Source: Pseudoneurospora amorphoporcata | Taxonomy: Eukaryota > Ascomycota > Sordariomycetes > Sordariales > Sordariaceae | Direction: 5' to 3' | DNA length: 64,000 nucleotides | Assembly (NCBI GenBank): GCA_033297205.1 | Contig: MU859065.1 | Span: 349,857 to 413,856 of the forward strand | Shown here: one piece after another, positions 9,301-19,926 of the stretch | Position numbering within the stretch: the first letter of the stretch is position 1 | How the letters are laid out: every line of letters begins with the position of its first letter | The notes under the pieces: generated by a model | Databases searched by the model: none | What the model was told of the DNA's origin: nothing | What the model saw: the letters and a program-made list of their open reading frames with translations, nothing else | Made by a program: the position numbers and the translations under genes

Positions 9301-11580
9301 GTCAAGAAGGCGGAAAGCCATGCTTCCATCCTCAGCAACAGTGTTCCTGCCGCCCCAGATAAAGCTGGCGCCCCTGAAACCGATGACCTTGTTGCCGGTT
9401 TCGTCGACATTGTCGTGGCCAAGCTGCTTTTGCTTCTCGGTCTCCTCCTCAGACAGGAACTCCTCGATACGGTCCACGGACACCTTGGACTCCTGGACGT
9501 GGGCAATCATGTCTCCGAGCTGGTCAAGCGGATAGCGGAGAAGCATGAATAGAGAAATGGCGGTGAACGCAATAGAAGGATACAGCGGCTTCTTCTCAAT
9601 GACGGTGAAGACAAAGAAGGTGAAGAAAGTTATAAGGATGGGGACGGTGTTCCAGACAGCCACGGCGCAAGCCCAGACCATGTACCGGGTGCGCAGGGCC
9701 TTGAGCTCGGCCCGCCTTTTTTCGTCGACAATTGTTTCAAACCTGTGCTCCCAAGCGAAGTACTTGATGATGCGGATGTTTTGGAGCACTTCGTTGGTAG
9801 TGTGAATGCGCTTGTCAGTAGCGGACATTATCTTCTTCTGCGTATACTGGAAAGTCTTGGCGAACCCAATGTTGACAGGAAGCAGGAGAGCCATGATGAT
9901 AAAGCCGGGGATGGCACTGTAGCCCATGACGTTATAAAGCAGAATAACGGCTACAAGCAGCTGTGTAGGAGCCGAAGCGATGAGGAAATGAAGGTAGCTA
10001 GTGACCTCGGAGACCTTGAAGCTGTCGACGGACATCAAGGTAGTGATGGTCCCCAGATTGGCCTGCTCATCAGCCTCAGCGGCCTTATCCTTGGCCTTAG
10101 CAACAGCGGCCTCAGCAGCAGACTGATCAGTGGTCTTCTTGTCATCCTTCGCAAGACCCAAGGCGCGCTTGACCTTTGCGAAGAAGCCCTTCTTGGCGGG
10201 AGCTTTATCCTTCTTGTCTTCGCCGAGAACCTTGTCGTTACCGGCGGCGGCCTTTCTCCTGAGCGCCTTTGCGTAGATTTCACCAACAAGGATAGCACGG
10301 ATGTTGATGCAAATCTTGCGGCCGATCCAAAGTGCCTGAGCGTCTCCAACAGAGCGGATAACATCCGTGAGGGGGAGTAGGATCACGTAGAGCCACAAGA
10401 CGTTACGAGGGGCCTGGGTCGGATCCTCAACATATTCGAGGATGGCCTTGAGTAACAGGGTGGGCGCAAAGGTGAAGGCGCCCGACATGACAGCCCAGGC
10501 AGCCTGCGCAGCAACCATACCCTTGAAGTAGCTCAAGAGGTGGAAAGACAGGGAAGTGGTCTTCTTGACCTGGCGGTAGTTGGCCAGGACGGTGGCGGCT
10601 TTGTCGCTAGGAAGCAAATTCCAGACGCGGTCGGCAGTCAACGGCTCCTTCCAGCCTTCCCACATGATGGAGTCAACCCAGCCAAAAGTGAAGTGGGAGA
10701 AGAGAGAGGCCAAGTTCTCGCGACTGGGCTGGATACCGTCCTCCCACTCCAGAATAACCGTCTTGTTTCCTTTGCGTGTGCTGATCGACATAAAGAAAAG
10801 AAGCGAGGTCAGGGCGAAGTCGACGATGGTCAAGATCTGCCTGAACTGAGTCGCGGGATGGACAATGGCGGAGCGGAAGCCAATGAGCGAAAACAGCCAC
10901 TGGGCAAAGTAGATGGCAGCCGTGTGGTTCCAGAGGTGCGGTACGCGCCACTGGGTGTTTCCGAGGAAGAGACGCAGCGCGGCAAGGATCAGGACATAGG
11001 TCCAGGCGCTAAGACCGGCGATGGCAGCGATCTTGCCATGGCGACCGCTGTAGGCTCCGAGAACCAATGCGACAACGTTGACACCGACCAGACCGGCGAT
11101 GGCGAGGACTTCGATAACGGTAAGAAGAGTTTGACCGGCAGGCGTATCAGCCTGAACGATGGAGCCCTTGGTGGTAACCTTAGCCAGCGCAAGGCGGCCA
11201 CCGCCAATGGCTAGCGCCTCATCTTCGTCACTCTCGTCGATAGGTTCTTCGTCTCTGGGCAGGTGGGTGCGATCTTGCTCGTTATCGGCGACGCGATCGT
11301 ACCCGCGGTTCGGTTTTAGCTTGGCAGCTCGAAGGAGAGTTGAGATGAGAAGTCGTAGTAGGGATAGTCCTACGACGATCACTGGTAGAAGGATCTTAAG
11401 GTAACTGAGGAAATAAGGTTTGTTAGCGGTCGGCGTAGTGGTCAAGATAAGAGAACAGGCAAGATTTGTCATGATGTGATAAGCGCAAATCTGGCGATGG
11501 CGTGGAACGTACTCTTCCTGGAAGCATGGCGTAAAGTCGTCAGTCCGCCATATCGGCCACCCGCACTGAGCGAAGCCCAT
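6358..11580 (-). CDS. ABC transporter, ABCC (MRP) subfamily, full length, Ybt1/Vmr1-like
   Basis: A single uninterrupted frame of 1740 residues, layout TMD0-TMD1-NBD1-TMD2-NBD2. The start is fixed by the family-typical N-terminus CGWPIWRTDDFTPCFQE. TM helices of the extra N-terminal domain follow (about 35-270). TMD1 carries a Lys/Ala-rich cytoplasmic insert (around KKGFFAKVKRALGLAKDDKK), a feature of the fungal vacuolar Ybt1-like group. NBD1: Walker A GPTGSGKTS with Lys781, signature LSGGQ from 882, Walker B HLLMDDCLSAVD. NBD2: Walker A GRTGAGKSS with Lys1463, signature LSQGQ from 1594, Walker B VLVMDEATASID, H-loop IAHRLQ. NBD1 has Asp where the catalytic Glu would be, so NBD2 is probably the working ATPase site, as in other MRPs. 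The likely role is ATP-driven export or vacuolar sequestration of organic anions, conjugates or drugs; the substrate cannot be told. Long open frames antisense to it are shadows. Confidence 0.95.
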   Translation of the reverse strand: MGFAQCGWPIWRTDDFTPCFQEEYVPRHRQICAYHIMTNLACSLILTTTPTANKPYFLSYLKILLPVIVVGLSLLRLLISTLLRAAKLKPNRGYDRVADNEQDRTHLPRDEEPIDESDEDEALAIGGGRLALAKVTTKGSIVQADTPAGQTLLTVIEVLAIAGLVGVNVVALVLGAYSGRHGKIAAIAGLSAWTYVLILAALRLFLGNTQWRVPHLWNHTAAIYFAQWLFSLIGFRSAIVHPATQFRQILTIVDFALTSLLFFMSISTRKGNKTVILEWEDGIQPSRENLASLFSHFTFGWVDSIMWEGWKEPLTADRVWNLLPSDKAATVLANYRQVKKTTSLSFHLLSYFKGMVAAQAAWAVMSGAFTFAPTLLLKAILEYVEDPTQAPRNVLWLYVILLPLTDVIRSVGDAQALWIGRKICINIRAILVGEIYAKALRRKAAAGNDKVLGEDKKDKAPAKKGFFAKVKRALGLAKDDKKTTDQSAAEAAVAKAKDKAAEADEQANLGTITTLMSVDSFKVSEVTSYLHFLIASAPTQLLVAVILLYNVMGYSAIPGFIIMALLLPVNIGFAKTFQYTQKKIMSATDKRIHTTNEVLQNIRIIKYFAWEHRFETIVDEKRRAELKALRTRYMVWACAVAVWNTVPILITFFTFFVFTVIEKKPLYPSIAFTAISLFMLLRYPLDQLGDMIAHVQESKVSVDRIEEFLSEEETEKQKQLGHDNVDETGNKVIGFRGASFIWGGRNTVAEDGSMAFRLLDLDVEFQEGKLNVITGPTGSGKTSMLMALLGEMTILKGRVFLPGGRSREDVRADPETGLADTCAYVAQQAWLVNGSIKDNILFSAPFDEQRYKDVIVACALERDLEILDNGDETLVGEKGITLSGGQKQRISLARAVYSNSKHLLMDDCLSAVDSHTAQWIFSNCIMGPLMKHRTCILVSHNIPLCVPFSDFVVQMTNGRVTAQGAPQELIAAGKFGEDFIQKSRPGSAHVSRVPSRVPSSVGEEGDNTMINEADGSESQTKAQTIKKEHKKQDAMEESKATGAVKWPVMKLYLTAMGKWWFWVLAAVVFGAQQFSGVATSLWIKEWANQYATDEVVAPTFNMNSQSYSSQTVSPTYFASIATYVKGNDSNTFSASSNKDVNVGYYLTVLAIIGIGGAVAALVRDMWIFFGSLTASWKLHKRLMRAVAGARFKFFDVTPLGQIMNRFSKDLEAIDQEVAPIAIGVMSCVLAIVVTVTLIAWITPGFLIAGFFITILYVFLGAFYLHASRDLKRLESVQRSPLFQQFGETLSGVTTIRAYGDERRFIRDNLAKINAQIRPFIYLWAANRWLAFRTDVLGDLVAFAAGVFVIMSLGKIDPGSAGISLSYAIGFADNILWLVRLYAMNEQNMNSVERIKEYLDVEQEAEAIVEDNRPPANWPAHGSVEFINYSTRYRAELEPVLRNLTFKIEAQEKIGIVGRTGAGKSSLTLAIFRALEADEGKILIDGVDIGLIGLRDLREAITIVPQEPTLFMGTIRTNLDPFNMYTDEEIFAALRRVHLIKADEVIPGAVSTALLPQTPVAPVESDSEPSRPATATNKNIFLDLSSPVTESGNNLSQGQRQLLCLARAMLKKPTVLVMDEATASIDYATDSAIQETIRELTSTIITIAHRLQTIADYDKVLVLDKGEIVEYGHPWELMKKTDGSFRSMCDMSGDYDTLAKIAKKAYKSKQLVDVDGGDEQSTTTTAEGSGTGDEGKKDGAN

Positions 11581-14500
11581 TTCGCGCGCTCAGCCGCGCC
11601 TTCGGGGCGAGCGAGCTGGATACAGATGGAGTGTAGTTTCGATGACCGAGCCGTTGATGATGTCTCGGGAACGCGGGTGAAACAGGCAAAAAGACGTGGG
11701 GAACTTTGCTGTCTTGTCGCAAAGTCCGGTCGTTGAGATGATGATATTCTGTGGCGATCCAAGTATGCGGCAAGGGAAGACCGAGAGCTGTCGGGAGGAC
11801 CAAGAGAAACGAATTTTCCGGACTCGGTCGACTTTAAAGTTGGATTAAGAATGGAAGCAACTCCAGTCTCGGGTGGATGATGGGCCTTCTGGTCTTGGCT
11901 GGGATTGCGCTGTGCTAAAGTTGCCTGCCGTTCCGGTCCCCGCTGTAGAGGATGGGTCCGGCGAGATGGATTCGGAATTGTTGGGATGGCGTTCAGTGGT
12001 CAGCGCGCCAGCAGCAGGGGCAGGTGGACTGCAGAGGACTGCCTGCTGCAACGCTGTGGGGTCGATTTGATACCTCTTTTTTTTGTTTTTGGACGTTTTA
12101 GAAGAGTGTAGTGGGGCAGCCTACCTCTAAAGTCTCTTAGACCTGCCAGTTGTCAATTTTCAGACCTTTTTCAAGCGTCTAATCATATGGAATCAACAAG
12201 CGGTCGGAGATCACATGTTCAAATTCAGTCTCGGACTCACAATACCGTCGATTTCTTGTCGTTTCGGACTGGTCATCCACAAAGCTCTTCATCCACTGTT
12301 TCGGGCTTGCTTTGCCGAGTCACAAGTGATCACTCATGAAGGTGTGTGTGTGTAAGACGGCAAGGCCCGAACGGGAAGGTCCCATCAACATATTGTAGCT
12401 GTGTTATAGAAAATCCCGGTCGACTAAACTAAGGTACGTACAGCTTGACACTATCAAAAACAACTGAACTCCCGGTGCCTTTGCGGTTTCTTATCTTTCA
12501 ATCCCGCCATATATCAGTCTAGATTCTGATTGGACAAGGCCCTTAAGGGTCTGACGCACTAAGTCTAACCTCCAGCCTCCTCGCATTTGGCGCTTCGTCT
12601 CCAATCCGGGCCCCCGGAAGCTGGGCAACAGGGGAAAACTTCGTGGGTTTGTGGAATTGAGAATTGGCGGGAGGGGGAGCACAAGCCTCAATGCCTATGG
12701 CGTTTCTTGTCAATGATATCAGTTTGACCTTTGATGATTAAATCAACGAAAGTCATCCATCCTGTTCAACTTTCTTGGGATAGTGACATGGAACAATTTC
12801 AGCCGATCACGTCGCGCAAAAAGAAAAATAAACACATCTGTCCTACGGAAAAGGATCCTTCTACAGACACAAATCGCATCACAAGGGACACAAAAGAAGA
12901 CACAACGGAAGGGGGAAGGGGTTCTTGGTGGTCATGATAAGAACTGACAAACCAGAAAACAAGGGTCCTTGTGGTCTGCGATACACAACGGGTACGTATC
13001 CCAACAGCCTCCACACCGCACCTCCGCCGTTTCACAAAGGACGCCATTATCACCACCACCCTGCACTGTCGGACCTTGAGTCTTGAATTACCTGCAATCA
13101 TTTGACATCCGACCTTCAAAGCCTTTCCATTCACTGTCCATCGCTCCAGCTCGAACTCATTTAGGGGTTCTCTGCATTCGCTCTCCTGTAAGGGCCCGAA
13201 CGGGCTACAACGACTGCTACCGCACTTGCACCTCGCATTCTGTACTGTGTTCAGTAGCGCCGGCCGGCTTGCTGCACGCGACCTTGGTGCTTCCTTGGTG
13301 CTTGGGGAAATCCTTTGGAGTTGGAGAGCCTCGGTTACAAACAAGCCAAAACTCGAAACCACTAACAGATTGGCACTCGATTTCCACCACGCTTTGTTAG
13401 TGTGAAACCCAACGTCTGCATCACATCCGACCCACCTGCTCGGTCTCGACATCCTTTACCCGTCACCCGCACGTTTTTCTTTTCTTTGCTTATTACCTTC
13501 CTCTTTCATCCAACCTGAAGTTCAATAACAAGAGTTCCAGCCCCAGGATCCAGACTCCAGCCAAGAGGTTGACGTCGTGCATGAGTCATGACTACTCGAT
13601 GATTCCCGACCTCTATTATCCAGCAACTTCACCTCCGTTTTAGCATCGCCGAATGACCGTCAGTTGATGCTTGCGGCGGTGATCATCACAGCACCACTAC
13701 CACTAACCAACCAACCAACCAACCAACCAGGTGTTTACCGCTCTGCATATACGCAGTACATATAGACTACATGAGCTATGAGGTACCCTATGCGCAGTAT
13801 GTGATGTATCATTTCATGTAAGGAAACTACATACAGACAGACACACAAATCTCCATCCCCAATTACTGCACTGTAAGTGTTAAGGAGTTAAAGAGTAAAA
13901 GGTTGTGACTCACTTCATTTTCCACCACCCTTCTCTCCAACCTCCAAAGATTTCCGGACCTTCAATAAAAACTGTAAGCAATGAAAGGTGGGAATTGTCG
14001 GGGTAGCACTGAAGGGTAGGAAAATCACACGACTTTGGGAGACAGACTACCAATTGGTACTAACTCCAAAGTTACGCTGTGCCCTGTGTATCTTGTTGGA
14101 TTCGCCCTCGACGCTTTCCGATTTGAAATCTGAAAACCATCTCTTGAGTCACGATATCTGCTTCTCTAGCAGAGATGCCGGTGAGAGAGTGGAATCCGAA
14201 CACCATTCAAAGCGTTGAACATGAATAACGGCTAGTACGAACAGACACCACCCCGGAAGATGGACCAACGTGAAAGTATGAACAGAAAGATGAAAATTAA
14301 CTATATACGTACGTTGTGGTGAGGTACTCAACAGAAAGGTCCTCAATGTCCAACTAGGCAAATACAAGAAAGTTTCCCATAACGCCGCTTTTGCTGCTGC
14401 TGTCAGCTCAAAAAGAGGACACGAGTGTACAATAGGTATATAATGCGTGTGCGTGCTCTCTCCACAACCAAAAAAAGCCATCAAGGGATTATATGTCCCT

Positions 14501-14679
14501 CACCGTCTCGTCTTCTCATCGATCAATCAGTCATAACCCCATAAGGTCTTCCTCCTCCTCCTCATCGACTTGCTCACACAAATGCGTAGTCACTGTAGTA
14601 ACGTGTCATGTTATTACTCGTATCATGAATCATCTCACTTTCACCCATGTCATCATTCCTCTCCCTCCTCAACAGCTCC
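11581..14679. other. Intergenic region (promoter side of the ABC transporter, 3' side of the flippase)
   Basis: No gene is recognised in these 3.1 kb. Several short frames occur on both strands without domains or good splice signals. The flippase stop is at the right edge and the ABC transporter promoter should occupy the left part. The only clear repeat is a short AACC microsatellite, listed separately. Confidence 0.5.
13705..13728. repeat. (AACC)6 microsatellite
   Basis: Six perfect copies of AACC, seen directly. It lies in non-coding sequence about 1 kb from the flippase stop codon. Confidence 0.9.
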
Positions 14680-17600
14680 TCACAGCAACTGCCTTGTCAC
14701 TGGCGGCTGACCCTCATCCTGATTAACCGTCGAACCCGTCCACTGCGTTTCCAATGCACCACCACCACCTTCTCTCGCTTCCCTTGTTGTTCCTCCAACA
14801 CTAGTGCCCGCCGCCGGCGTCGCTGTCGAGGCCATAGGAGAATGCATCTCTGGCATCTCCATCGGGCTCGTGACGAAATACGGCTCACCAACCTCCACCG
14901 CCGGCCCACTCGCAATCGGCGTATTAGCACTCCCCTCCCCAAGAAACCTCGTGCTGACAGCTACGTCCATGCTCGTTCTCAAAGCCGACTTCCTAGGAGT
15001 CTTTCCCTTCATGCTACCCTTTGTCTCTTCCTTCGCCGCCTTGCTCTTGGGTCTGATGCCGTCCTCTACCGGATCCTCCAGCTCCTCCGCCGGGGACTCG
15101 AAGTTGGGACGTGCGTAAGCGTGGCTGGGACGAGGCTCGGGTATCAGAGGTCTGCTGGTGCTGCTTCCGACGCCAGCAGTGGAGGTCATGCCGGTGCCGG
15201 TGAAGTCGCTATAGCTGTTCTTGTGCTTTAGGTTTTCAGCCTCGGCAGCCGCCGCATCAGCCACAGGCAGACCGGCCTCTCCGCGCTCGGCAGCATGTTC
15301 CTTCATAACGTCCAGAACACCCTCGATGTGCTCGATCTCCTTCATCAGATCCTGATCGGTAGGCCACAGGGATCTGCGCACCATGCTGACGGCTCCTTCG
15401 AAGATGATAAGGGCAGACAGTGTGATGATGCAGACAACCCACCAGGGCGCGTGTTTGCCGAAACCCTTGATGAAGCCATCTCTGACAAGATACGGACTCA
15501 TCTTGGCCGAAAAGATGCCACTGAGGAACAAGTTCCAGAGGAACCAGCCAAAGACAGATATGAACAGACCGGCGAAGCAGATAGCTATACGGTTGTGCAA
15601 CTCGAGGACGAGCATCTTGATGTTGATGAAGATGACGCAGATGGTGAAGGCCAGGGTACCGATGGGGTAGAGAGCGGTATTCTCGGGCGGAAGGGTGAGA
15701 CCGTAGACGAACCACACAATGGTGAAGATTAGCACTGACTCTGCGACGGCCATGAACATCCAACCGATGTAAAGCTTAACGTTGAAGGCTTTCTCCTTCT
15801 GTCCGTATGTGTACAGTTCAGGTACAGCCATCAGCGTGTCAGCCTCAAGATCTTTTTCAAAGATACCGAAGAGAATAACCGGGAGCGAGGTGAACAGGGT
15901 GTTAAAGACAGTCAAAGTGGTAGACTCGAACAGAGAAGTGCCCGTGTATCCGTTGTAGCGCTGGTATTGAGCCTGCACAAGGTAGAAGACGATCTCCTTC
16001 CAGAAGGTGCCGAGGATGTACTTGCCAGTCCTGATGTAGTTCCAGCGACCGTGAACAAAGAGTAAGCGTTGCAAGAACCGGAATTGAGCGATAGCGTAAT
16101 CCGAGATACGAGCAGCCTGAAGACCTTCTCTACCAGAGATTCCGATACCGACGTGTGAAGCCTGGATCATGGCAATATCGTTGGCACCATCACCAATGGC
16201 TAGAGTAACAGCCTTGGGAACCTGTTGACGGATACTCTGGACCAGCGTGGCCTTTTGCGATGGGGATGCGCGACAGCAGATGACCGAGTCGACTCTAACG
16301 ACAAGGTCGAAAAAGAGAACCATGAGCGATTCATCCTCTTCCACGACACTTAGAGTATGACCATCAATAACAACAACGGAGTGAGGGACCATGCCACGAC
16401 CGACATCTATTAGAGTCGAGGCAAGTCGCTCCTGAAGATCGCCTTGGGTCGCGTCCAGGATGTACACCTCAGAGAAGGGCTTGCAGATCCTAGCCGAGTG
16501 GGCGATGTTGATGGCAGTCTCACGCTTGTCACCCGTAAGCATCCAAATCTTGATGTTGGCACGGCGAAACTTGTCGATGGTCTCGGGCACACCGTGCTGT
16601 AGCTTATCCTCAATGGCAGTCGCTCCAGCAAGGTCGAAATTCTGTTCGATGATCTCAGCAGCCGCCTCGATACGTTCCTGGCGGTTAACCAGGCTGGTAG
16701 TGGCTTCGTGATAGATCGTCTTCCACTTCTTGTACTCCTCACCATCCAAATAACGGTAAGCAAAGACGAGGGTCCGCAGGCCTTCAGAGGCGAAGTCATC
16801 AATGTGCTTGAAGCAGCGTTCGAAAACGGCGGAGTCGTTCAAAGCCAAATGTTCGTCGACCATACCATCAAGAGGGTCGTGCGGACGACCGACTTCAAAG
16901 GACCGGCCACGCTGCATCGAGCGACGCGGGGGCGGGTTGGAATCGTCGAACTCATTAGTCTCGCGACGAACCAGCCAATAATCAACCTCATCCGTGAAGA
17001 AGGTATTAGATCGGCGCGTGCTGCCCTTACGCGCAATCCTCCGGTGGTCCATCGAAGCACGGGAAGCCCGAACAAGATTCATGCTGTCGCGTTTAATGCT
17101 GTGAAGACTGAGCCGACGGAGAGCCTTCTCCTGCTCCATACTCTTGCGCATGCTGGCCAGCTGCCCGATCTTACTAGCGGTCTGGATGGCAAGATCGCTC
17201 TGCTTAAGACGAGGCAGAATCATGCTATCAGCACCCTTCGAGAAGATACAGGTAGAGCCGTCTGGCATGCGAATGACGATGGACATGCGCTTCCGCTTGC
17301 TACTGAACTCAATGACGTCCAGGACCTCGTATGTCTCGGTAACAGGGTTGCCCTCCGCATCGCGAGTTTGAAGCTTGATGGATTGCGCAGGACGGTCGAT
17401 TACCAAGTATCCTAGGTCCCTAGCTCCTTCTACCAGCGCCAACTCATCAGGAGAAGCCGCCTGGAAAGTCATTTCGCCATCCTCCTTGGTCTCGGGGAGA
17501 CAGGTGTGACAAAGCGCAATGCAGAGAATGAAGTGCTTAGCGGTGCGGGAGAAGGGCGTGTTAGGCCTCTGCTGAAGATAGCGGATCAAGTCCTCAGTAT

Positions 17601-19926
17601 TCGGTTCCGGCTGTCCATACTTCCCACCAACGCTCGAGTGCCAAACAGATTGGTTTGCGACAATAGGCTCGTTGCTCGACTCTTCCGCAAGCGGCTCCAA
17701 GGAAGCTTCGGCATTAGAGGGCCTTGGTTTCACTGAGATAGAAAGGCTCCGTTTCGGCAGGTCCTGGGCGAGTTGCTTTTGCTTTGCCTTCTCCGCCTCT
17801 TTCCGCAAATCCAAGTCGTGAAGAAACGCCGCTCCTCCTACACTGATCTTCCGGAACCTCATCAGGTTCTCAGTCAGGGTACCTGTCTTGTCCGAAAATA
17901 CATAGCTAACCTGGCCGAGGTTTTCCAAGATTGTCGTAGTGTTGGCGCTCATTGCCGTGTCTGTTTTGGGATCATACATCTCGACGTCCGAAAGAAGGTA
18001 AAGCTGCCCGAGCTTGATGATCTCAAGACTGACATACAGCGACAGTGGAATAAGGGTGTTGAAGGCAATGATGAAGCCGATAACAATCTCCTTGATAGGG
18101 ACCTTTTGCTGGATCAGATACCAAGCCTTCTTTTCGTTGCTGCGATGCCACATGGTATATCCACCAGTACACCCAACAGCGAGTGCAACGACGAAGACCA
18201 CGAGTAGCATGACAATCCGGTTGACCATAAACTGCATTTCCGGCGCCTTGGTGCGGACGTTCTTGTGCGCATTCATCCGAATCTTGCACTCCTCGCCAGT
18301 GAAGACAACAATGCCAATCGCATGGGTCGTGTTCCGTAGGGTTGATCCTCTGTACACGATCTGATTAGAAGTCAGAGGCATCGTCTCTCCGTTCACTGTC
18401 ACCCGGCCTTCGTAGTTGTAGAGATCGAGATTCGGGTCCTCGGAGACGACTGTAGCATCGCAGTAGGCCATAGCGTTGATCGAGGAGCAGTGGTTGAGCA
18501 GCAAAGGGCAGGCCTGTTTGCTCTTGAGATTGGTCTCGCCATCCAACGCCATAGTCTCGATATACGCGACTCCGTTCGGGCCAGTGGCATGAAGAAGCAC
18601 CATGTCGGCGGGCACGTTCTCATCTCTCTGCAACTGGACAATGTCACCAACTCTGATGTCCTGCCACTCGATTCTTGCCCATGGCTCTCGTTCGCCTTCA
18701 CCCTCACCCTGATCGACTTCAGCTGTAGTCACCCTCTCCAACCCGGCTAGTTCCGTAGCAGTACCATCCTCGGTAGACTTTTTGCCTTTGACCATTTCCA
18801 TGAGCATCCCGCGTTTCCTCCCTCGTACTCTTGTGCTGACGGTGCCATCGGGATCCAGCACAAACGCGGCACTCCTGTTTTCCAGCTTGTCGAGTCGGTA
18901 TCGGCGGTAGTCGTCATAACCTTCTTTTGCCATGCTAATGCACACAAAGGCAATAAGCGGTGCTATTGTCGTATATGTTCCGGTTGTACTGAGTCCAGGG
19001 ATCATCTGTAGGATACCGATAACAAGAAAATAAAAGTTGGCGAGCTTGCTGAACTGGAAGAACAGTTGCTTCGGCAAGAAGTCGTAGAGGGTATATCTGC
19101 TAGAGCGGATAAAGTTTGAGATGTATGGCCGACCAGTCCGCTCGTCGTTCAATGGTGTCTGTCGTACCAAACCGGGTTTCAGCGGTATGTGCCTTCCATC
19201 TTTACTTGGGGGTATAGGCCTTTGTCGCAGAAGGCCTTCAACGATGTACTTCTGGTAGGCATTCTCGGCTGCAGCCTTTATCCTATTCAACGGATCGCTC
19301 GTCAACCTCTTTTGCCTCTCCTTCTGTCGCCCAATCCAGTCCTTGTAGGTGTCAAGAGTGATCTTGGTCTCCTCCTCCGTGGCCATAGCACTGCTGGCAT
19401 CGCCGTACGCCTCATCGTAGCGTTGTCGTGGTAAAGTTAACGATATACGAGAGCGGGTACTATTCGCTTCGCTGTGTCGTGGTTCTAAGCTTGGCCTGGC
19501 TGGTTTTGTTGGTCTTGAAGACGCGGAGGAGGGATCAATATTAGAGTTGATTGTGTATAGTTGGGACGGAAGTTGTAAGCTTGGGCGTGACAGGCTGGGA
19601 CGGCCAGAACTCGGGAGATCATCGTCAGGAATATCGAGACTGAAGCGCACGCGCGTAGCCGATGGCGAGGCTGGCGATAGGGGGGAAGTTGGTGTTTCGG
19701 GAGCAAGATGGGACGAATGCCTATGAAGCCCGAGGCTGGGTCTCCCATGCGCTGCAGGATGTCGGCCGTCGGTTGATCGCCGTTGCCCAAGCCTTAACGA
19801 GGGCGTCGAGGCTGGTAGTCGGCGCAATGCCGGCCGAGGGACCTGTACTTCATTCTGCTGCAGTTCGATATTCTCAAGTCGGTCTCTGAGAGCCTCGGTG
19901 GGATCTGGCTGGCCTGGTCCGGCCAT
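14680..19926 (-). CDS. P4-type ATPase, phospholipid flippase (Dnf3-like)
   Basis: A single exon of 1748 residues. The open frame extends 8 codons further upstream, but only from a TTG; I chose the ATG at 19926 because it is the first ATG and sits in a perfect CCACCATGG context. A long Pro/Ser/Arg-rich cytosolic N-terminus (about 1-225) precedes the core. TM1-2 lie in LFFQFSKLANFYFLVIGILQ and onward, the actuator-domain DGETN at 462, the TM4 signature IPLSLYVS (P4 pattern, no ion-binding carboxylate), the phosphorylated Asp679 in DKTGTLTE, and the hinge GDGAND from 1245. Six further TM helices and a long low-complexity tail follow. P4-ATPases move phospholipids from the outer to the cytosolic leaflet, usually with a Cdc50-family partner. 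The LMRFRKISVGG segment after the DKTGTLT site and the size point to the Dnf3 group rather than Drs2 or Dnf1/2 (inference). Having no introns over 5.2 kb is notable. Confidence 0.93.
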   Translation of the reverse strand: MAGPGQPDPTEALRDRLENIELQQNEVQVPRPALRRLPASTPSLRLGQRRSTDGRHPAAHGRPSLGLHRHSSHLAPETPTSPLSPASPSATRVRFSLDIPDDDLPSSGRPSLSRPSLQLPSQLYTINSNIDPSSASSRPTKPARPSLEPRHSEANSTRSRISLTLPRQRYDEAYGDASSAMATEEETKITLDTYKDWIGRQKERQKRLTSDPLNRIKAAAENAYQKYIVEGLLRQRPIPPSKDGRHIPLKPGLVRQTPLNDERTGRPYISNFIRSSRYTLYDFLPKQLFFQFSKLANFYFLVIGILQMIPGLSTTGTYTTIAPLIAFVCISMAKEGYDDYRRYRLDKLENRSAAFVLDPDGTVSTRVRGRKRGMLMEMVKGKKSTEDGTATELAGLERVTTAEVDQGEGEGEREPWARIEWQDIRVGDIVQLQRDENVPADMVLLHATGPNGVAYIETMALDGETNLKSKQACPLLLNHCSSINAMAYCDATVVSEDPNLDLYNYEGRVTVNGETMPLTSNQIVYRGSTLRNTTHAIGIVVFTGEECKIRMNAHKNVRTKAPEMQFMVNRIVMLLVVFVVALAVGCTGGYTMWHRSNEKKAWYLIQQKVPIKEIVIGFIIAFNTLIPLSLYVSLEIIKLGQLYLLSDVEMYDPKTDTAMSANTTTILENLGQVSYVFSDKTGTLTENLMRFRKISVGGAAFLHDLDLRKEAEKAKQKQLAQDLPKRSLSISVKPRPSNAEASLEPLAEESSNEPIVANQSVWHSSVGGKYGQPEPNTEDLIRYLQQRPNTPFSRTAKHFILCIALCHTCLPETKEDGEMTFQAASPDELALVEGARDLGYLVIDRPAQSIKLQTRDAEGNPVTETYEVLDVIEFSSKRKRMSIVIRMPDGSTCIFSKGADSMILPRLKQSDLAIQTASKIGQLASMRKSMEQEKALRRLSLHSIKRDSMNLVRASRASMDHRRIARKGSTRRSNTFFTDEVDYWLVRRETNEFDDSNPPPRRSMQRGRSFEVGRPHDPLDGMVDEHLALNDSAVFERCFKHIDDFASEGLRTLVFAYRYLDGEEYKKWKTIYHEATTSLVNRQERIEAAAEIIEQNFDLAGATAIEDKLQHGVPETIDKFRRANIKIWMLTGDKRETAINIAHSARICKPFSEVYILDATQGDLQERLASTLIDVGRGMVPHSVVVIDGHTLSVVEEDESLMVLFFDLVVRVDSVICCRASPSQKATLVQSIRQQVPKAVTLAIGDGANDIAMIQASHVGIGISGREGLQAARISDYAIAQFRFLQRLLFVHGRWNYIRTGKYILGTFWKEIVFYLVQAQYQRYNGYTGTSLFESTTLTVFNTLFTSLPVILFGIFEKDLEADTLMAVPELYTYGQKEKAFNVKLYIGWMFMAVAESVLIFTIVWFVYGLTLPPENTALYPIGTLAFTICVIFINIKMLVLELHNRIAICFAGLFISVFGWFLWNLFLSGIFSAKMSPYLVRDGFIKGFGKHAPWWVVCIITLSALIIFEGAVSMVRRSLWPTDQDLMKEIEHIEGVLDVMKEHAAERGEAGLPVADAAAAEAENLKHKNSYSDFTGTGMTSTAGVGSSTSRPLIPEPRPSHAYARPNFESPAEELEDPVEDGIRPKSKAAKEETKGSMKGKTPRKSALRTSMDVAVSTRFLGEGSANTPIASGPAVEVGEPYFVTSPMEMPEMHSPMASTATPAAGTSVGGTTREAREGGGGALETQWTGSTVNQDEGQPPVTRQLL

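Noticed and set aside
8314..9552. 412-codon plus-strand frame, and several other 100-270-codon frames, antisense to the ABC transporter
   Set aside because: They lie fully within the ABC transporter coding sequence and have no domain; the G/C-rich third positions of the sense gene keep the antisense frame open.
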